From Aldrovandia affinis (Eukaryota > Chordata > Actinopteri > Notacanthiformes > Halosauridae): a stretch of DNA of 64,000 nt. The translations under genes were made by a program, and so were the position numbers. This document shows positions 23,558-35,305 of this stretch, one piece after another. The notes below the pieces were generated by a model. The model saw only the letters and a program-made list of their open reading frames with translations. It made no database searches and had not been told where the DNA came from. The stretch covers positions 2,366,001-2,430,000 of the forward strand of contig JAINUG010000149.1 in NCBI GenBank assembly GCA_029706075.1. Reading direction: 5' to 3'. The first letter of the stretch is position 1, and every line of letters starts with the position of its first letter.

Positions 23558-23783
23558 AGAGGCTGCCTGGGGAGGTGGGTTATTCATCCAGGTCTAAACT
23601 TCAAGGTCTGCAGACGTTATAAACCCCAGTCCAGCACTCTCACACCGACTGCAGGGACACGCCAGCCAGAACAGCAGATTCAATCAGCTTTAACAAGGAG
23701 ACACAGTCTGTGTCTCATAATATCCATCACTCATTTCCTCATAAAAACATCCTGCTCACTTCCTGACAAACATGTGACAAATT

Positions 23784-24165
23784 GTGTGTGTGTGTGTCTG
23801 TGTACGTACATGTGTCTGTATATGTGTGTGTGTATGTGTGAGTGTGTGCATGTGTGTGTCTCTGTGCATGTACATATATCTTTGTGTTTGTGCATGTGTG
23901 TGTCTCTGTGCATGTACATATATCTGTGTGTGTGTGTGTGTCTCTGTGCATGTACATATATCTGTGTGTGTGTCTCTGTGCACATACATGAGTCTGTGTG
24001 TGTGTGTGTGTGTGCGCATGTGTGTGTATGTGTGCATGGGCATGTGTGTGTGAGTGTGTCCAAGTGGGTGTGTGTGTGCATGTCTATGTGTGTGCATGTC
24101 TGTGTGTGTGTGTGTGTGTGTGCGTGTGTGTGTGTATGTGTCAGAGTGTGTGAGTGTGGGCGTGT
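23784..24165. repeat. Compound GT minisatellite
   Basis: GT-rich array with recurrent 'CTCTGTGCATGTACATATAT' units. It gives Cys/Val shadow ORFs on the plus strand and His/Thr ORFs on the minus strand. Confidence 0.92.
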
Positions 24166-25256
24166 TTCAGCGCTGTGTGCTTCTCCCCAGGTTTGTATGT
24201 GCTGACTGTATTTCAGAGGGGAGATTGATATTGATTTTGTGCTGACCCCCGACAGGGTATGAGCAGATAAAGGGCTGCTTGGCTCACAGCTCCTGTTTCT
24301 ACTGTGAGGGGGGATTACAGAGTTAACCTTCATCTGTCTCTGCAGGAGAGATCAGCCCCCCGGGCCTCACAGGGCCAATACACAGCAAATCTGCACAGAC
24401 ACATGCAGTACAACCACAAGGGTTAGGCTGGGGTCGCACTGACAATGACCCGCCAGCAGGGGTCACTGTTTGTTTATTCACAATGTGCATTAATGGGAGG
24501 CTCGGAACAGGAAATTGACCTGTGCACTTCCTGTGGCTCCACTGTGTGGAGAGGATTAAGATGGAGCAAGAGTGTCCATTCTCACTGTAGTCCTGTCCGG
24601 GAGAGGTAAAAAAAACCCCACCTGGGAGTAGAATTGAAGCAGAGAGACAGCAGCAACAACACAAAAACAACGTTTGATTAAACATGCTGTTCAGCTCGTA
24701 AAGGGGAGCTCTTTAATACATTAAGAGCGACCTGTCTCAACACATATGCAGTAAGTTCCTTGATGGACTACAATCCGCACATTCGCCAGTCATAGCCAAT
24801 CCTGTGAGCCATCTTCCTAATCCACTGTCTTTGACTGCTCGCTGAAGCGCATCCCTGCCTGCACAGGACCATGAAAAACACAAGAGTAAGCACACAGTGA
24901 AATTCCCTGGGTGTGCTTCTGTCAAACTTTGGGAGGCCCTAAGATCATAGCATGCGTTGTGGTGCATCTCAGAAGGTCCGTCTCAAACAATTGTTCTTAT
25001 TCAAACCGAGGCAAAGAACGCTGTGATGGACAGAGGAATTTGTGTACAAGCGTTAGAGGTCAACAGGTATTTGGGTATCTACTAACAAGTGTAGTATTTC
25101 ACAAACCTGGGTTAAATACATGAGGTGTATCCACCTTGCCTTTCCTGTAAGGGAGAGTGCTCAGGTAACGCAGGTTAAAGGTTTACGTCTGAGGTTTGTG
25201 TGTGTTTGTGCACAAATCAGACAAACAGACCAGTGAGATTAGCAGGGCTGGTGCTT

Positions 25257-25262
25257 TTTATT
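25257..25262 (-). promoter_or_regulatory. Candidate sarm1 polyadenylation signal (AATAAA)
   Basis: AATAAA on the minus strand about 2.2 kb past the sarm1 stop, followed by a T/GT-rich 'GGTCTGTTTGTCTG' stretch. If used, the 3' UTR would include the SINE at 25993 and the 30-bp repeat at 25775. Nearer signals cannot be excluded. Confidence 0.4.
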
Positions 25263-25774
25263 GCATTCTTAACTGTATATGAAGTCCTGCATTTCAATCG
25301 ACAATAAACGGTCTACATACTTTACAGCTACCGTATACAGCTCCATATATTAAGGCGACAGGGGGGAGCCCAGCAGGGTTTAAGGTTCACTATTTCCATT
25401 GGGGCCGATAAGCCAATACTGCACAGGATTACACTCTGTACACCTGCACCCAGGGCACACTGCTGTGGGTCAGTGCAGAGGGAAGGGACTGTACTTATTA
25501 AAAATATACACATCTGAGGAATGCATTGGTTAATAGCTGTGTGGTCTCTGTGCCGCAGTGCTTGAGTCAGGTGTTTCTGTGGTTACACAGTACTGGACCA
25601 TATACCGTCACTGTCAGGCTGTTTAAAAAAACCACAACATTTTGCAAGGAGCCATAATTAAAAATGGTCACAAAGCTCTTTGAGTCTGCAGTGCAGTGAA
25701 ACTCTTCCATTACTGAAATCATAATTGACCAGTATGGCCGTTATTACAGTATGGTGCAAAGATGTGAGCTGTGT

Positions 25775-25968
25775 TTTTAATAGGCGAGAGATGGGAGCGG
25801 GGATGTTTTTAATTGGTGAGATGGGAGGGGCTATATTTTTAATAGGCGAGATGGGAGGGGGGATGTTTTTAATAGGTGAGATGGGAGGGGCTATGTTTTT
25901 AATAGGCGAGAGATGGGAGAGGCTATGTTTTTAATAGGCGAGATGGGAGGGGCTATGTTTTTAATAGA
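25775..25968. repeat. 30-bp minisatellite
   Basis: About six units of 'GAGATGGGAGGGGCTATG' plus 'TTTTTAATAGGC', with small variants. Confidence 0.9.
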
Positions 25969-25992
25969 GCAGAGGTGGGTGCTTACATTTTT

Positions 25993-26355
25993 ATTTTTAA
26001 GATTTTGTTTCTGATTTTATCCCATTTTCTCCCAATTTAGTAGCCAATTACCCTCGCTATTTTATGTCAATCCCCCCTAGTAATGTGAGTTCGCTGCCGT
26101 AGTCCTGTGACCGGTAGTTACAAAGGTGAAGCATCGTCTCCTCCGAGACGGCACTCGCCAGGCTGTCGACCGTAACCCGGTACTACAGGGCCACTCGTCC
26201 TGTCGGCTTCCCTCCCCCCTCCCTGGGGCGGACAGCCAATTGCCGCCCCTGGTGGCACTCCCGGCCAGAGCCGACTCTGGCGAGACGAGGAATCGAACCC
26301 CGGTATCCATGGCCAATGTCGAGCATTGTAACCACTGGACCACGCGGGAGGCCCG
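25993..26355 (-). mobile_element. tRNA-derived SINE with 16-bp target duplication
   Basis: Minus-strand SINE of about 363 bp. The head 'CGCGTGGTCCAGTGGTTACA' and 'GGGGTTCGATTCC' look like tRNA A and B boxes. The 3' tail reads 'ATTGGCTACTAAATTGGGAG' followed by A/T-rich sequence. It is flanked by a perfect direct repeat GGGTGCTTACATTTTT (25977-25992 and 26356-26371). It lies in the probable sarm1 3' UTR, in gene sense. Confidence 0.9.
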
Positions 26356-27460
26356 GGGTGCTTACATTTTTGAACAGGACGGAAGTGGGACGTGTTTTGA
26401 ACAGCAAGGTTTGTGGCATTTCTTTGGTGAATTGACCTACATTTAGCTGTGGTTGAGTATACTCTATGAGCCCCCTGTGTATGTCAGGGAGCACTGGTCT
26501 GATTAGCAGTGCTTTACAGCAGTGTTTCTCAGCCCCAGTCCTGGGGGGGCACTGTGTATGATGGTCACAGTTCCAACCATAATTCCAATTCCTGAATGTT
26601 AATTGTTATCAACATGTTACTTGTTTTTAATTAGACACTTTTAATGTCTAATGAAGGATCTTTACCCTCTTAATGCAACATTATGTTAGAAACACAGTTT
26701 ATGTTACAAAGAATAAATATTATATATTCATTTAAGGACTTTTAATGAGTCAGATCAGTTCTCAGGCAATAATGCTTTCATTTTCTGTGATGCGCTGACA
26801 AGGTTAAAAGAGGATAACTTTTTAGTTTAAAACAATGATGGTTGTGATGAAAACTAGCATATGTGGGACTGCTCCAAGGGTTGCTTTAGGGGCATTTTAT
26901 AACCCCATCGTCCTGTGTGCACAGGACAGCAGGTCCCCAACCTGAATGACAGTGTGATATGATGCACACCAGAATGAAGGAGGTTTTCTGAACGGGCACG
27001 CGTTGGGAGGACATATCCCACAACACTGTGCTCCAGAAACACACGCATCTCACCGGCGGACAGGCACACGGCTCAGAGGCAGGGGATGAAACAGAGTAAA
27101 GTGTGAAAACAAAATTCACACGAGCAGACGTGGGTGGCTATAAGAGCTCCAGGTGGCGGGTGAGGACAGGTGAGGCAGTCACTGGTGGCAGGGAAACAGT
27201 AATATTCCTGAGAAACAGGTTGGCCTTCCCCTCCCTGCTGTGACGCCAGCATGGACACAGGCAGGGAAGGAGAGAGGACAGCGAGGACCACAGACCCCCC
27301 CTTTCTCTGTCCGAACACTGATGTCACGGGCTCAGAAACACAGGACGCTGCCCATTGGCTGCAGGCAGACTCACACCCATCACATGCACACAGAGGAGGG
27401 AAAGGACAGCCTATCAGGGGCAGGGTGGGGAGCATGCTCAGTGTGGGTGTGACGGTAATG

Positions 27461-30400
27461 TCAGCAGAGACTCCGGAAGGAGACAGCGCCCCTGTGCCAA
27501 GCCTCACCACTCCCTCGCTCCTGGCCCCCGCCCAGCCTACCCCTGCTGTGGGCCCCCCTGCACCGCCCCTGGGCTGCTTCCTGTGCCCCCCCCAGCAGCA
27601 CTCCATGGGCCCCCTCCTGCAGGACTCTCTCTCCACGGTCCAGCTGGTCCTGGCTCGGCCCGCCCTTCAGAAACCGCAGGATCTTATCGATGGTAGCTTC
27701 CTGATACTCATGAGACCACCTAGAACAGAGCACAGAGTCAGACTGGCTACGAAATACCAAATGTATTCTACCAAATCACTGCTCTACCAATCAGTGTCTA
27801 CCACTCAACATGCCTTAGTTAATCAACGCATTCACCAAAAAATAAAGGAAAGATGTTTGAAGGCATCCAAGGGTGTAACCACATATCAAATATTGGGGAG
27901 AACATAATGAAAGGGAATGTTTTATATCTACAAATTATTGGGAGGAACAGATATGACTGTTTTGAATATTGTGGGGGACATGCTCCCGTCCCCCCCACTC
28001 GTTACGCCTGTGCATGCATCATTGATTTTAAGAAAGCAATCAATTCTATGTGGCACAAGTGCCTATATTATAAAATTGCTGTGTATAAAAGTGGTGTAGG
28101 CGGGGCTAAAGCATGTGATATAATCAAATCCGTGTACAGTGTTTGGATAATAAGAGTGGAGTAAAAATTGGTGACAAAAGAACAGAACACCTCACTCGAG
28201 AGTGCAGGGGCTGCAGTTTTGAGTTTGACATTGTTCAGTATTTAAATGAATGAGTTAGCTGTGTTACTGGAACAATCTGCAGCCCCTGGCCTCACCCTAA
28301 ACAACACACAAGTTACATTTCTGCATGCGGCAAGCTCAAGCCAGCGTCCCTCCTCCCTCCCCCTTGGGGCGGACAGCCAATCGCCAGCCCCAAACGGGAC
28401 TCCCAGCCAGAGTCGAGCTGGCGCAGTCGGGGATCAAACCCAGGCTGGCAGCGGGCAGAGACAAAAATATGATCTTCCAAAAGAGATCTAGATCTCAAGA
28501 AAGCTCTGAAAGCTCATCTTCAGCTCAACACCGCCCCAGAGCACGTGTAAATTATGACTGAAAATCAGTGCCTCAGGGAACTTTGGTCTGGCATTAAATG
28601 CATTAAAAGACAAAGCCGGTAGAGCTCTCCATGCAATCAAAGTAAATTCTAGAAGGGGCGGCAGATAGCGTAGCAGTCCAGCACACCGTGTTTTGCCTGG
28701 TCCTATACGGTGTGCGCTGCCTGTCAGGGACGCAGTTCAAAACCTTTTGGCATTTGGCTGTCTGCCCCAGGTGGAGGGGGGAGGGTGAGCCGGCACGAGT
28801 TTGTTGAGGAGCAGGAAGGGCGTCCGTGGTCGAGTTCCGCCTCGGAGGAGGCGGATCTAATGGGCCAGAAAAATTGGCTCGTTACCCGGAGGACGGGCGG
28901 CAGACTTGTGGGGGAGGGTGAATTGAGACAAATACAGGGTATAATTGGCGACCAAATTGGAAGAAAAACTGGGGAAAATTAGAACATTTTTAATAAAGAA
29001 ATAAAAAATAAAAAAAGTAAATTCTAGACATCCCCATTCAAATCTGGTCCAAAATCTTTGGCAGCGTTATTTTGACTATAACACTATTGAAGCGATGTAT
29101 GGGGTCCAGTCAGGCAGCATGACTTCACTACAAGCATCAATCAATTCTGTATGCAGAATTCTGTTTAAATATATTTAAAAATGCAAAGAAAAGAACCAAC
29201 TAATGCATGCAGGACAGAAGGGAGGGAGAGAGAGAGAATGAGCCCTCTCTGACCACACTCTGACCCTGCTGTGGCCCCTCGCTCTGTGACCTACTTGATG
29301 CCATTGAAGTTGAGGATGCTGCTCATGTCAGCAGGCAGGGACTTGGGGTCGGGCCACAGAAAGTTATCGGTGACGGGGACAATGTTCTTCTTTCCGTTCA
29401 GAGCGGTGACAATCTCCTGCGGGATCAGAGACGCGTTAGAGCAGATAACGGTGGCACAGGGCTGTAACACTGGCACAGGGCTGTAATGCTGGCACAGGGC
29501 TGTAACACTGGCACAGGGCTGTAACACTGGCACAGGGCTGTAACACTGGCACAGGGCTGTAACACTGGCACAGGGCTGTAACACTGGCACAGGGCTGTAA
29601 CGCTGGCACAGGGCTGTAACACTGGCACAGGGCTGTAACACTGGCACAGGGCTGTAACACTGGCACAGGGCTGTAACACTGGCACAGGGCTGTAATGCTA
29701 GCACAGGGCTGTAACGCTGGCACAGGGCTGTAACGCTGGCACAGGGCTGTAACACTGGCACAGGGCTGTAACACTGGCACAGGGCTGTAACACTGGCACA
29801 GGGCTGTAACACTGGCACAGGGCTGTAATGCTGGCACAGGGCTGTAATGCTGGCAAAGTGCTGTAACACTGGCACAGGGCTGTAACACTGGCACAGGGCT
29901 GTAATGCTGGCACAGGGCTGTAACACTGGCACAGGGCTGTAACACTGGCACAGGGCTGTAATGCTGGCACAGGGCTGTAACACTGGCAAAGCGCTGTAAC
30001 ACTGGCACAGGGCTGTAACACTGGCACAGGGCTGTAACACTGGCACAGGGCTGTAACACTGGCACAGGGCTGTAAGGGCTAACGCTGGCACAGGGGCTGT
30101 GTAACACTGGCACAGGGCTGTAACACTGGCACAGGGCTGTAAAGCACAGGGCTGTAACACTGGGCTGTAACACTGGCACAGGGCTGTAACACTGGCACAG
30201 GGCTGTAACACTGGCACAGGGCTGTAACACTGGCACAGGGCTGTAATGCTGGCACAGGGCTGTAACACTGGCACAGGGCTGTAACACTGGCACAGGGCTG
30301 TAATGCTGGCATAGGGCTGTAATGCTGGCACAGGGCAGTGCTCTCAGGGGTCAGGCTGACCTTGTGCACCCAGTCCTTCATGCCCTCGTCTCCCATGCAC

Positions 30401-32140
30401 TTGTCCAGCGCGTTGGCTGACAGCACCAGGATGAAGTTACGCGCTCGCTGCACGCTCTGGATCAACTTCTCCTCAAACTTCCCCGCCTCCAGCTTCTCCA
30501 CATCGATGAACACACTGAACCCTCGAACCTGCAGGTGCACTTTCAACAGACTGGAGGGGGAGGGAGAGAAGGAGGGAAGGAGGGAGGGGGGAAGGAGACC
30601 CATGATGAAGATTCATGTTGTCATGGTTTCCATTCACTAAAATTCCTGTTTCCCGCCCATTGGCTTCCAGCCCAATTCCATATGCAAATGAGCAGTGAGT
30701 AAGCTGACACCCTATTGGCTGAGACTCATCCACAGGGTGTGTGCGACGCCCCCACCTGGCCAGCTGGGAGCCAGTGGTGCGGCGGTAGCTGATGAAGACG
30801 TCAGGGCCAGAGGGCTGAGCATCAGTGAGGGAGGGCTGAGCTGGCCGCCGGGCTGCTGCCACCATCTTGGCCCGGTGAATCCCGTTCTCCACCAGGCAGT
30901 CCACCTGCAGCTGCTGGTCCGTCAGCTGGGGCAGGCTCTTCCGGTCCACGCCGGACTGTACCAGGCCATACGTGTACTGGCGGAAGCGTGGATCCACCCC
31001 ACCCAGCCAGTCCGCCAGGTTATTGGGGTCACAGGTGGAGTAGTTGGCGTACGTCTTCAGCACACGCAGATCTCTGAGAAACCTAAAGCACAAGAACAGC
31101 ATGGCATTGCCCTGGATAAATATATACATCAGCAGGTTCTACTCTCCCATCTACAGCCTCTCCATCGGGGGGTCAAGGAGGGGGTGTGACGGGGGGTGGG
31201 GGTGGGTGTAGGTGCGTCAGTAATCCAGGGTGCAGGTGTGTAATAGTGCCACAGTATAGTGTAGTAGTGGGGGACCCAGGGGGCAGTGACTGAGCCAGAA
31301 ATACCCAGCAAAAGAAGGGGGCAGTAAAGCAGCCCTGTGGGCAAGGCACCAATGTCTACTAGCACAGCGACAGCTGTGCTAATGACCAATCCCCCTCAGC
31401 TGTGCTAATGACCAATCAACCTCAGCTGTGCTAATGACCAATCAACCTCAGCCATGCTAATGACCCATCAACCTCAGCTGTGCTAATGACCAATCACCTT
31501 CAGCTGTGCTAATGACCAATCACCCTCAGCTGTGCTAATGACCAATCACCCTCAGCTGTGCTAATGACCAATCACCCTCATCTCTACTAATGACCAATCA
31601 CCTTTAGCTGTGCTGCCTGTAGGTGAGACCTCAGCTGTGCTAATGACCAATCAACCTCAGCTCTGATAATGACCAATCAGCCTCAGCTGTGCTGCCTGTA
31701 GGTGAGGCCTCAGCTGTCCATGGCCCTGGTTTTGGGAGACAGCAGGAAGCTCTGACAGCTCCTAAAGGGGAAGAGGAGCAGAAATGGCCCCTCAGTATCA
31801 CACCTTACCAGAAGGTTGTATGTTCAGCTTCCAGGAGATGGACTGCTTCAGTAAATATCCAGCTTTATAAACAGGTCGTTCTGGATTACCCTGCTCCTCT
31901 CCAGAAATATAATCTTTGTTTATTTATTTCAGGTGCCAAAACATTTAAATGTTATGATGTGGTTCACATTTTTGACCTCTGACCTCTTGCGGGTGAGTCC
32001 AGCTGTCATGCCCAGGTCTGTGCGCAGATCCAGGTCAGTGATGTTGAGAAGCAGGTCCCCATCCACCTGCAGCTCCTGAGAGAGAGAGAGAGAGAAAGAG
32101 AGAAAGGGAGAGGGAGGGAGAGAGATAAAGGGAGAGAGGA

Positions 32141-32197
<57 letters not shown>

Positions 32198-32248
32198 TGT
32201 GTGTATAGTGAATTTGTAGTGTATGTGTAGTGTGTGTGTGTATGTGTA

Positions 32249-32297
<49 letters not shown>

Positions 32298-34042
32298 ATG
32301 TGTGTGTGTGTGTGTGTGTGTGTAGTGTGTGTGTGTGTGTGTAACGTGTGTGTGTGTAGTGTGTGTACCTGGAAGCGCTGGCTGTAAGCGCTGAATCCGA
32401 TCTGTTGTAACCAGGTCTGCACCTCTCCACTCTTCCAGTTAGGCACGGAGGACAGGATGCGCCTTGGCACGTCCTCTCCCATCATGCTCAGCGCCCGCTT
32501 GGAAAGCACGCAGGCGGTGGCGTTACTGGAGTACATCACGATGCGCTTCAGACTCTGCACCGCTCCAATCTCCTGGAATATCTGATAGAGACGAGGGGGG
32601 TCATGTTTAGTGCCCTGTGCTCATGAATACATACAACATACAATGGCCATGAAGAAATGCCATGCTTCTCTCAACCCCCCCACGCTCGCCTTGGTGTTGC
32701 GCTGGCGGGACTTGATGCTGGCCTCCACGCAGAGGTAGAAGGCGGCGATGCACTTCCCCTCCACGCGCCCTCCGTCCAGCAGGGGGAGCAGCTGCTGCAG
32801 GTCCGTGGCGGTGCGGCCCTGCATGCTGTCGGCTCTGTCGAGCAGGCTGCGTGCGAACTCGTCCGGGTCCAGCGAGGCGATGAAGGGCTCCACCAGCTCC
32901 AGCGTGCCCGACCGCACCACCTCGCTCTCCAGCTCGCGGTTGGCAGCCAGCACGGCCACCGCCAGGCAGGAGTGGAAGCGGATCAGCTCGTCCTCCTTGG
33001 AGAAGGCCAGCGGGAAGAGCCACTCGGCCGCCTGCTTCTCGATCATCAGCCGCTGGCAGCGGTGCCCGCCGTACATGGCGCAGTTGGCCAGTGCCACGGC
33101 GCAGTGGCGCAGCACGGTGGGGTCCGTCCCGCGGCACCAGAACAGCAGCGCATCCAGGGCGCCGTTGGCGATCAGCTGTGCCGACGTCTCCTCGGCGTGC
33201 TTGAACATGTGCTCCAGGATCCCTGACACGCTGCGCGCCAGCTGGGCGTCGTCCTGCGCCCGCGTCAGGTTCAGGATCACCCCCAAACCCATCCGCGCCA
33301 CGTAGTCCCTGCATGTAGTGTGTGTGTGTGGGGGGGAAGGGGGAGGGGAGGGGAGAAAGGAGGGAGAGAGATACAGCAAGAGAGGGAAGAGAGAGAAGAG
33401 GGGAGGCAGATAGAGATGGCATGAGAGAGGGATAGGGTGAAATATAGAGGGAGAAAGGGAGGGAGAGAGTCATTCACTAGAAATGCAAAAAAGACAGTCT
33501 ATGAATAAATGAATGAACGACATATTTGAGACTTGAGAGATATCAGAGCTGAGCAATCTCAGACAGCACATTAGGAAAGTGTCTAACCTGTTCTCTGACA
33601 CCAGTATCTGCTCCAGGAGCTTGGCGGACTCGTACGTGATTTCCACAGCGGGCGTCTGCAGCAACTGCAGCAGCAGCTCCAACCCGCCGTCCAGTCGAAT
33701 TCTGTTGCAGATCTCCTCAGCAACCTGGCGTCCCATAGCGGGCAGAACCCACGCTTCCTCCACCAGCTGGAAGATCTCTGCGATGGCCCGCCGCGTCTCG
33801 TCGAGATCCGAAGTGTCTTTCGCCGATTTCAGGGTTAAAACTGCGGAGCGGAGGGCCGGCAACGAGGTATCCAAAGCCGACTGCACGTCAGCGCTAACAC
33901 CCGGCGAGACCGCTCGCTGGTCGGAGCCGGTCCTCCGGGTCTGGAGCCGGCTGACATATTCCGGGACCGTTAGTCTGTCGGAACTAAACATGGAGAAGTG
34001 TCTGCAGAGCTCGCGGAGATACACTAGGAGTGAAAGGAGCAT
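27461..34042 (-). CDS. sarm1: SARM1, TIR-domain NAD+ hydrolase (8 exons, 758 aa)
   Basis: Cytosolic/mitochondria-associated enzyme that cleaves NAD+ through its TIR domain and drives axon degeneration; also an innate-immune adaptor. Coding exons on the minus strand: 34042-33588, 33308-32690, 32581-32369, 32075-31984, 31082-30756, 30550-30361, 29416-29295, 27719-27461; phases agree throughout. Hydrophobic, Arg-containing N-terminus (targeting-like, residues 1-25), ARM repeats (about 60-400, mostly exons 1-2), SAM1 (about 405-470, 'WLQQIGF'), SAM2 (about 475-545, '[19 protein letters not shown]'), TIR (about 555-700, 'DVFISYRR'). The block '[12 protein letters not shown]' contains the catalytic Glu position. 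Intron 2 most likely uses a GC donor (AAG|GCGAGC). The C-terminal 60 residues are Gly/Arg/Gln-rich and unlike mammals. Start chosen at the Met opening the targeting-like leader. Divergent from vtn. Confidence 0.97.
28330..28460 (-). mobile_element. SINE head fragment
   Basis: Shares 'CTCCCCCTTGGGGCGGACAG'-type sequence, 'CCAGAGTCGAGCTGGCG' and 'GGGGATCAAACCC' with the SINE at 25993-26355, in the same orientation. Only the promoter half remains. Confidence 0.65.
28654..29013 (+). mobile_element. tRNA-derived SINE with 15-bp target duplication
   Basis: 360-bp SINE bounded by perfect direct repeats AAAGTAAATTCTAGA (28639-28653 and 29014-29028). A tRNA-like head ('AGCGTAGCAGTCCAGCA', 'GCAGTTCAAAACC') is followed by a body and the tail 'ATTGGCGACCAAATTGGAAG', the signature shared with 25993-26355. 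Inserted into the older LINE of sarm1 intron 7. Confidence 0.92.
29452..30340. repeat. 19-bp minisatellite, sarm1 intron 6 (about 46 copies)
   Basis: Units of 'GCACAGGGCTGTAACACTG' with ACACTG/ATGCTG/ACGCTG variants and a rearranged stretch at 30075-30170. Because 19 is not a multiple of three, three units give a 57-bp period and all minus-strand frames stay open, which accounts for the 346-codon Cys/Pro-rich ORF at 29291-30331. That ORF enters exon 7 in frame but the array itself is intronic. Confidence 0.96.
31378..31690. repeat. 26-bp minisatellite, sarm1 intron 4
   Basis: About twelve units of 'GCTAATGACCAATCACCCTC' plus 'AGCTGT', some truncated. Confidence 0.9.
32140..32365. repeat. (TG)n array, sarm1 intron 3
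   Basis: Interrupted TG microsatellite ending next to the exon 3 donor at 32369, preceded by a GA-rich run (32077-32140). Together they fill almost the whole intron. Confidence 0.93.
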
Positions 34043-35255
34043 CTACCGACAAGGTCTGATTGGAGGGTTTGGCGTGCGCGCGACTGGTAATCTGTCAATT
34101 TCCTGGGCCTCCGATTTCCCGAGGGAAAGGAACCGTGCACCGCAGCAATATGTTTGTGTACAGTGTAGATATGCGCTGGTTTACACCATACGAGGTCTGA
34201 GAATCAAACACAAATAACAAACAGCTATGACACCGTGAAGGCGATGTTCGCCAGATTGCCTGTTGTTCGGAGATTAGGGTTAAATTAACAATGAACAATT
34301 TCTCCCCGTTTCGTCATCTCGTTGATGGAAAGTCAGAAAATAAGGAGAGGAAAACAACATACCTCTTGCGCACCATGACCTACCGTTATCGCAGCGCCAT
34401 TTAATGTCTCGAAATAGAAACGTCAGGAAACACTGGTAGGGGTTTGATTCTCGCTTGTATCTGTGCACGGCCTTCGGAGTAACATCAAATTATGAGAGAA
34501 AGGAATTAGACGGTTCTGTCCCATTTAACAAAGAACCAGAGACCGAATTATTCGACCGATGAATCCCAGAACAGGAAATGAATCAGTCTTCCGAAGGTAG
34601 CCTATTATACAGTCAGATGACGTTTTCCGGCAGAGTGGAGACACATAAACAGTTATATTGTATTCACTCCCTCGCCCGGGACAATTCAGGTTGCTGCGGA
34701 CAAAGGGCTCTGTGTCAATCTTCGACAGCAGTCCTCTCAGTCACTATGAGTAACGGTAAATTATGTCGAAGACTGCTGCTTCAAAATGCATCACATCCAG
34801 GTTAACTTCCGTATCTGTAACCATATCGCTCATCATCTTCCTGTCTGTCATCTTCTTTAAGCACCGTGGGCGAAGACCGCCCATTGCTGTGGATATGCTA
34901 ATACTGGCTATGCGCGGAGCGCTCCCTCAGCAACACAGATGTTCCCACACACTCCCCCTGGTGGAGAAGGAGGGTGAACAGCTCCATCAGGACCGCGGTC
35001 AGCAACGGAAAGGAAGCGAATGTAAACCACCGCTCTAAACAAAACACTGTCTATAATGAGTGTAGGCTACTTTGGAATGGTTCCCGTTTTCATGTCAGTT
35101 AACTCCATTTGTATTTCTGAAAGATGTTTAGTATCAGCCGGACATTGGGAATGAAATGACTGAAACACGTTTACTACCTGGGATTTATCTCATGCCAAAG
35201 AACAGCCACTGACCGTTGCATTTCTTTAAAGTATTTTTTCTTCCGTTTCCTCATC

Positions 35256-35305
<50 letters not shown>

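Larger units (their letters stand above)
19071..25256. other. Intergenic region between slc13a2 and sarm1
   Basis: About 6 kb with no recognisable coding exon. It should hold the slc13a2 promoter and 5' UTR, which I cannot place. Visible contents: a CT run (19577-19626), a dispersed-repeat-like block (about 19940-20330), short TAATTAACACTAC repeats (about 20735-20810), a SINE tail at 21770-21830 ('ATTGGCTACCAAATTGGGAG') between direct copies of 'ATGCATGTTTATTGCA', a possible minus-strand LINE end (21890-22090), a MITE half (23246) and two GT arrays. In mammals SLC46A1 lies between these two genes; I find no trace of it here. Confidence 0.6.
28010..29190 (+). mobile_element. Non-LTR retrotransposon fragment, interrupted by SINEs
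   Basis: Reverse-transcriptase-like segments: '[20 protein letters not shown]' near 28015, '[16 protein letters not shown]' near 28096, '[17 protein letters not shown]' near 28250, then '[14 protein letters not shown]' near 28600 and '[13 protein letters not shown]'-like remains near 29036. Frames are broken and the catalytic block is not intact. Two SINEs have inserted, near 28330 and at 28654. Lies antisense in sarm1 intron 7. Family not resolved. Confidence 0.65.

Noticed and set aside
23399-24205. 268-codon Cys/Val ORF and the opposing His/Thr ORF
   Set aside because: Translations of GT/CA microsatellites; no splice context or domain.
27251-27907. 218-codon plus-strand ORF
   Set aside because: Antisense to the last sarm1 exon and its flank; no independent support.
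29291-30331. 346-codon Cys/Pro-rich minus-strand ORF
   Set aside because: It is the 19-bp intronic minisatellite of sarm1 read in an open frame running into exon 7; the homologous protein continues directly from exon 6 to exon 7.
32657-33305. Two long plus-strand ORFs
   Set aside because: Antisense shadows of sarm1 exon 2, which matches the ARM repeats in the minus frame with correct splice sites.
34763-35038. 91-codon ORF with a hydrophobic segment between sarm1 and vtn
   Set aside because: No recognisable family, no splice partners and unremarkable codon pattern; also not a homeobox, so not SEBOX.
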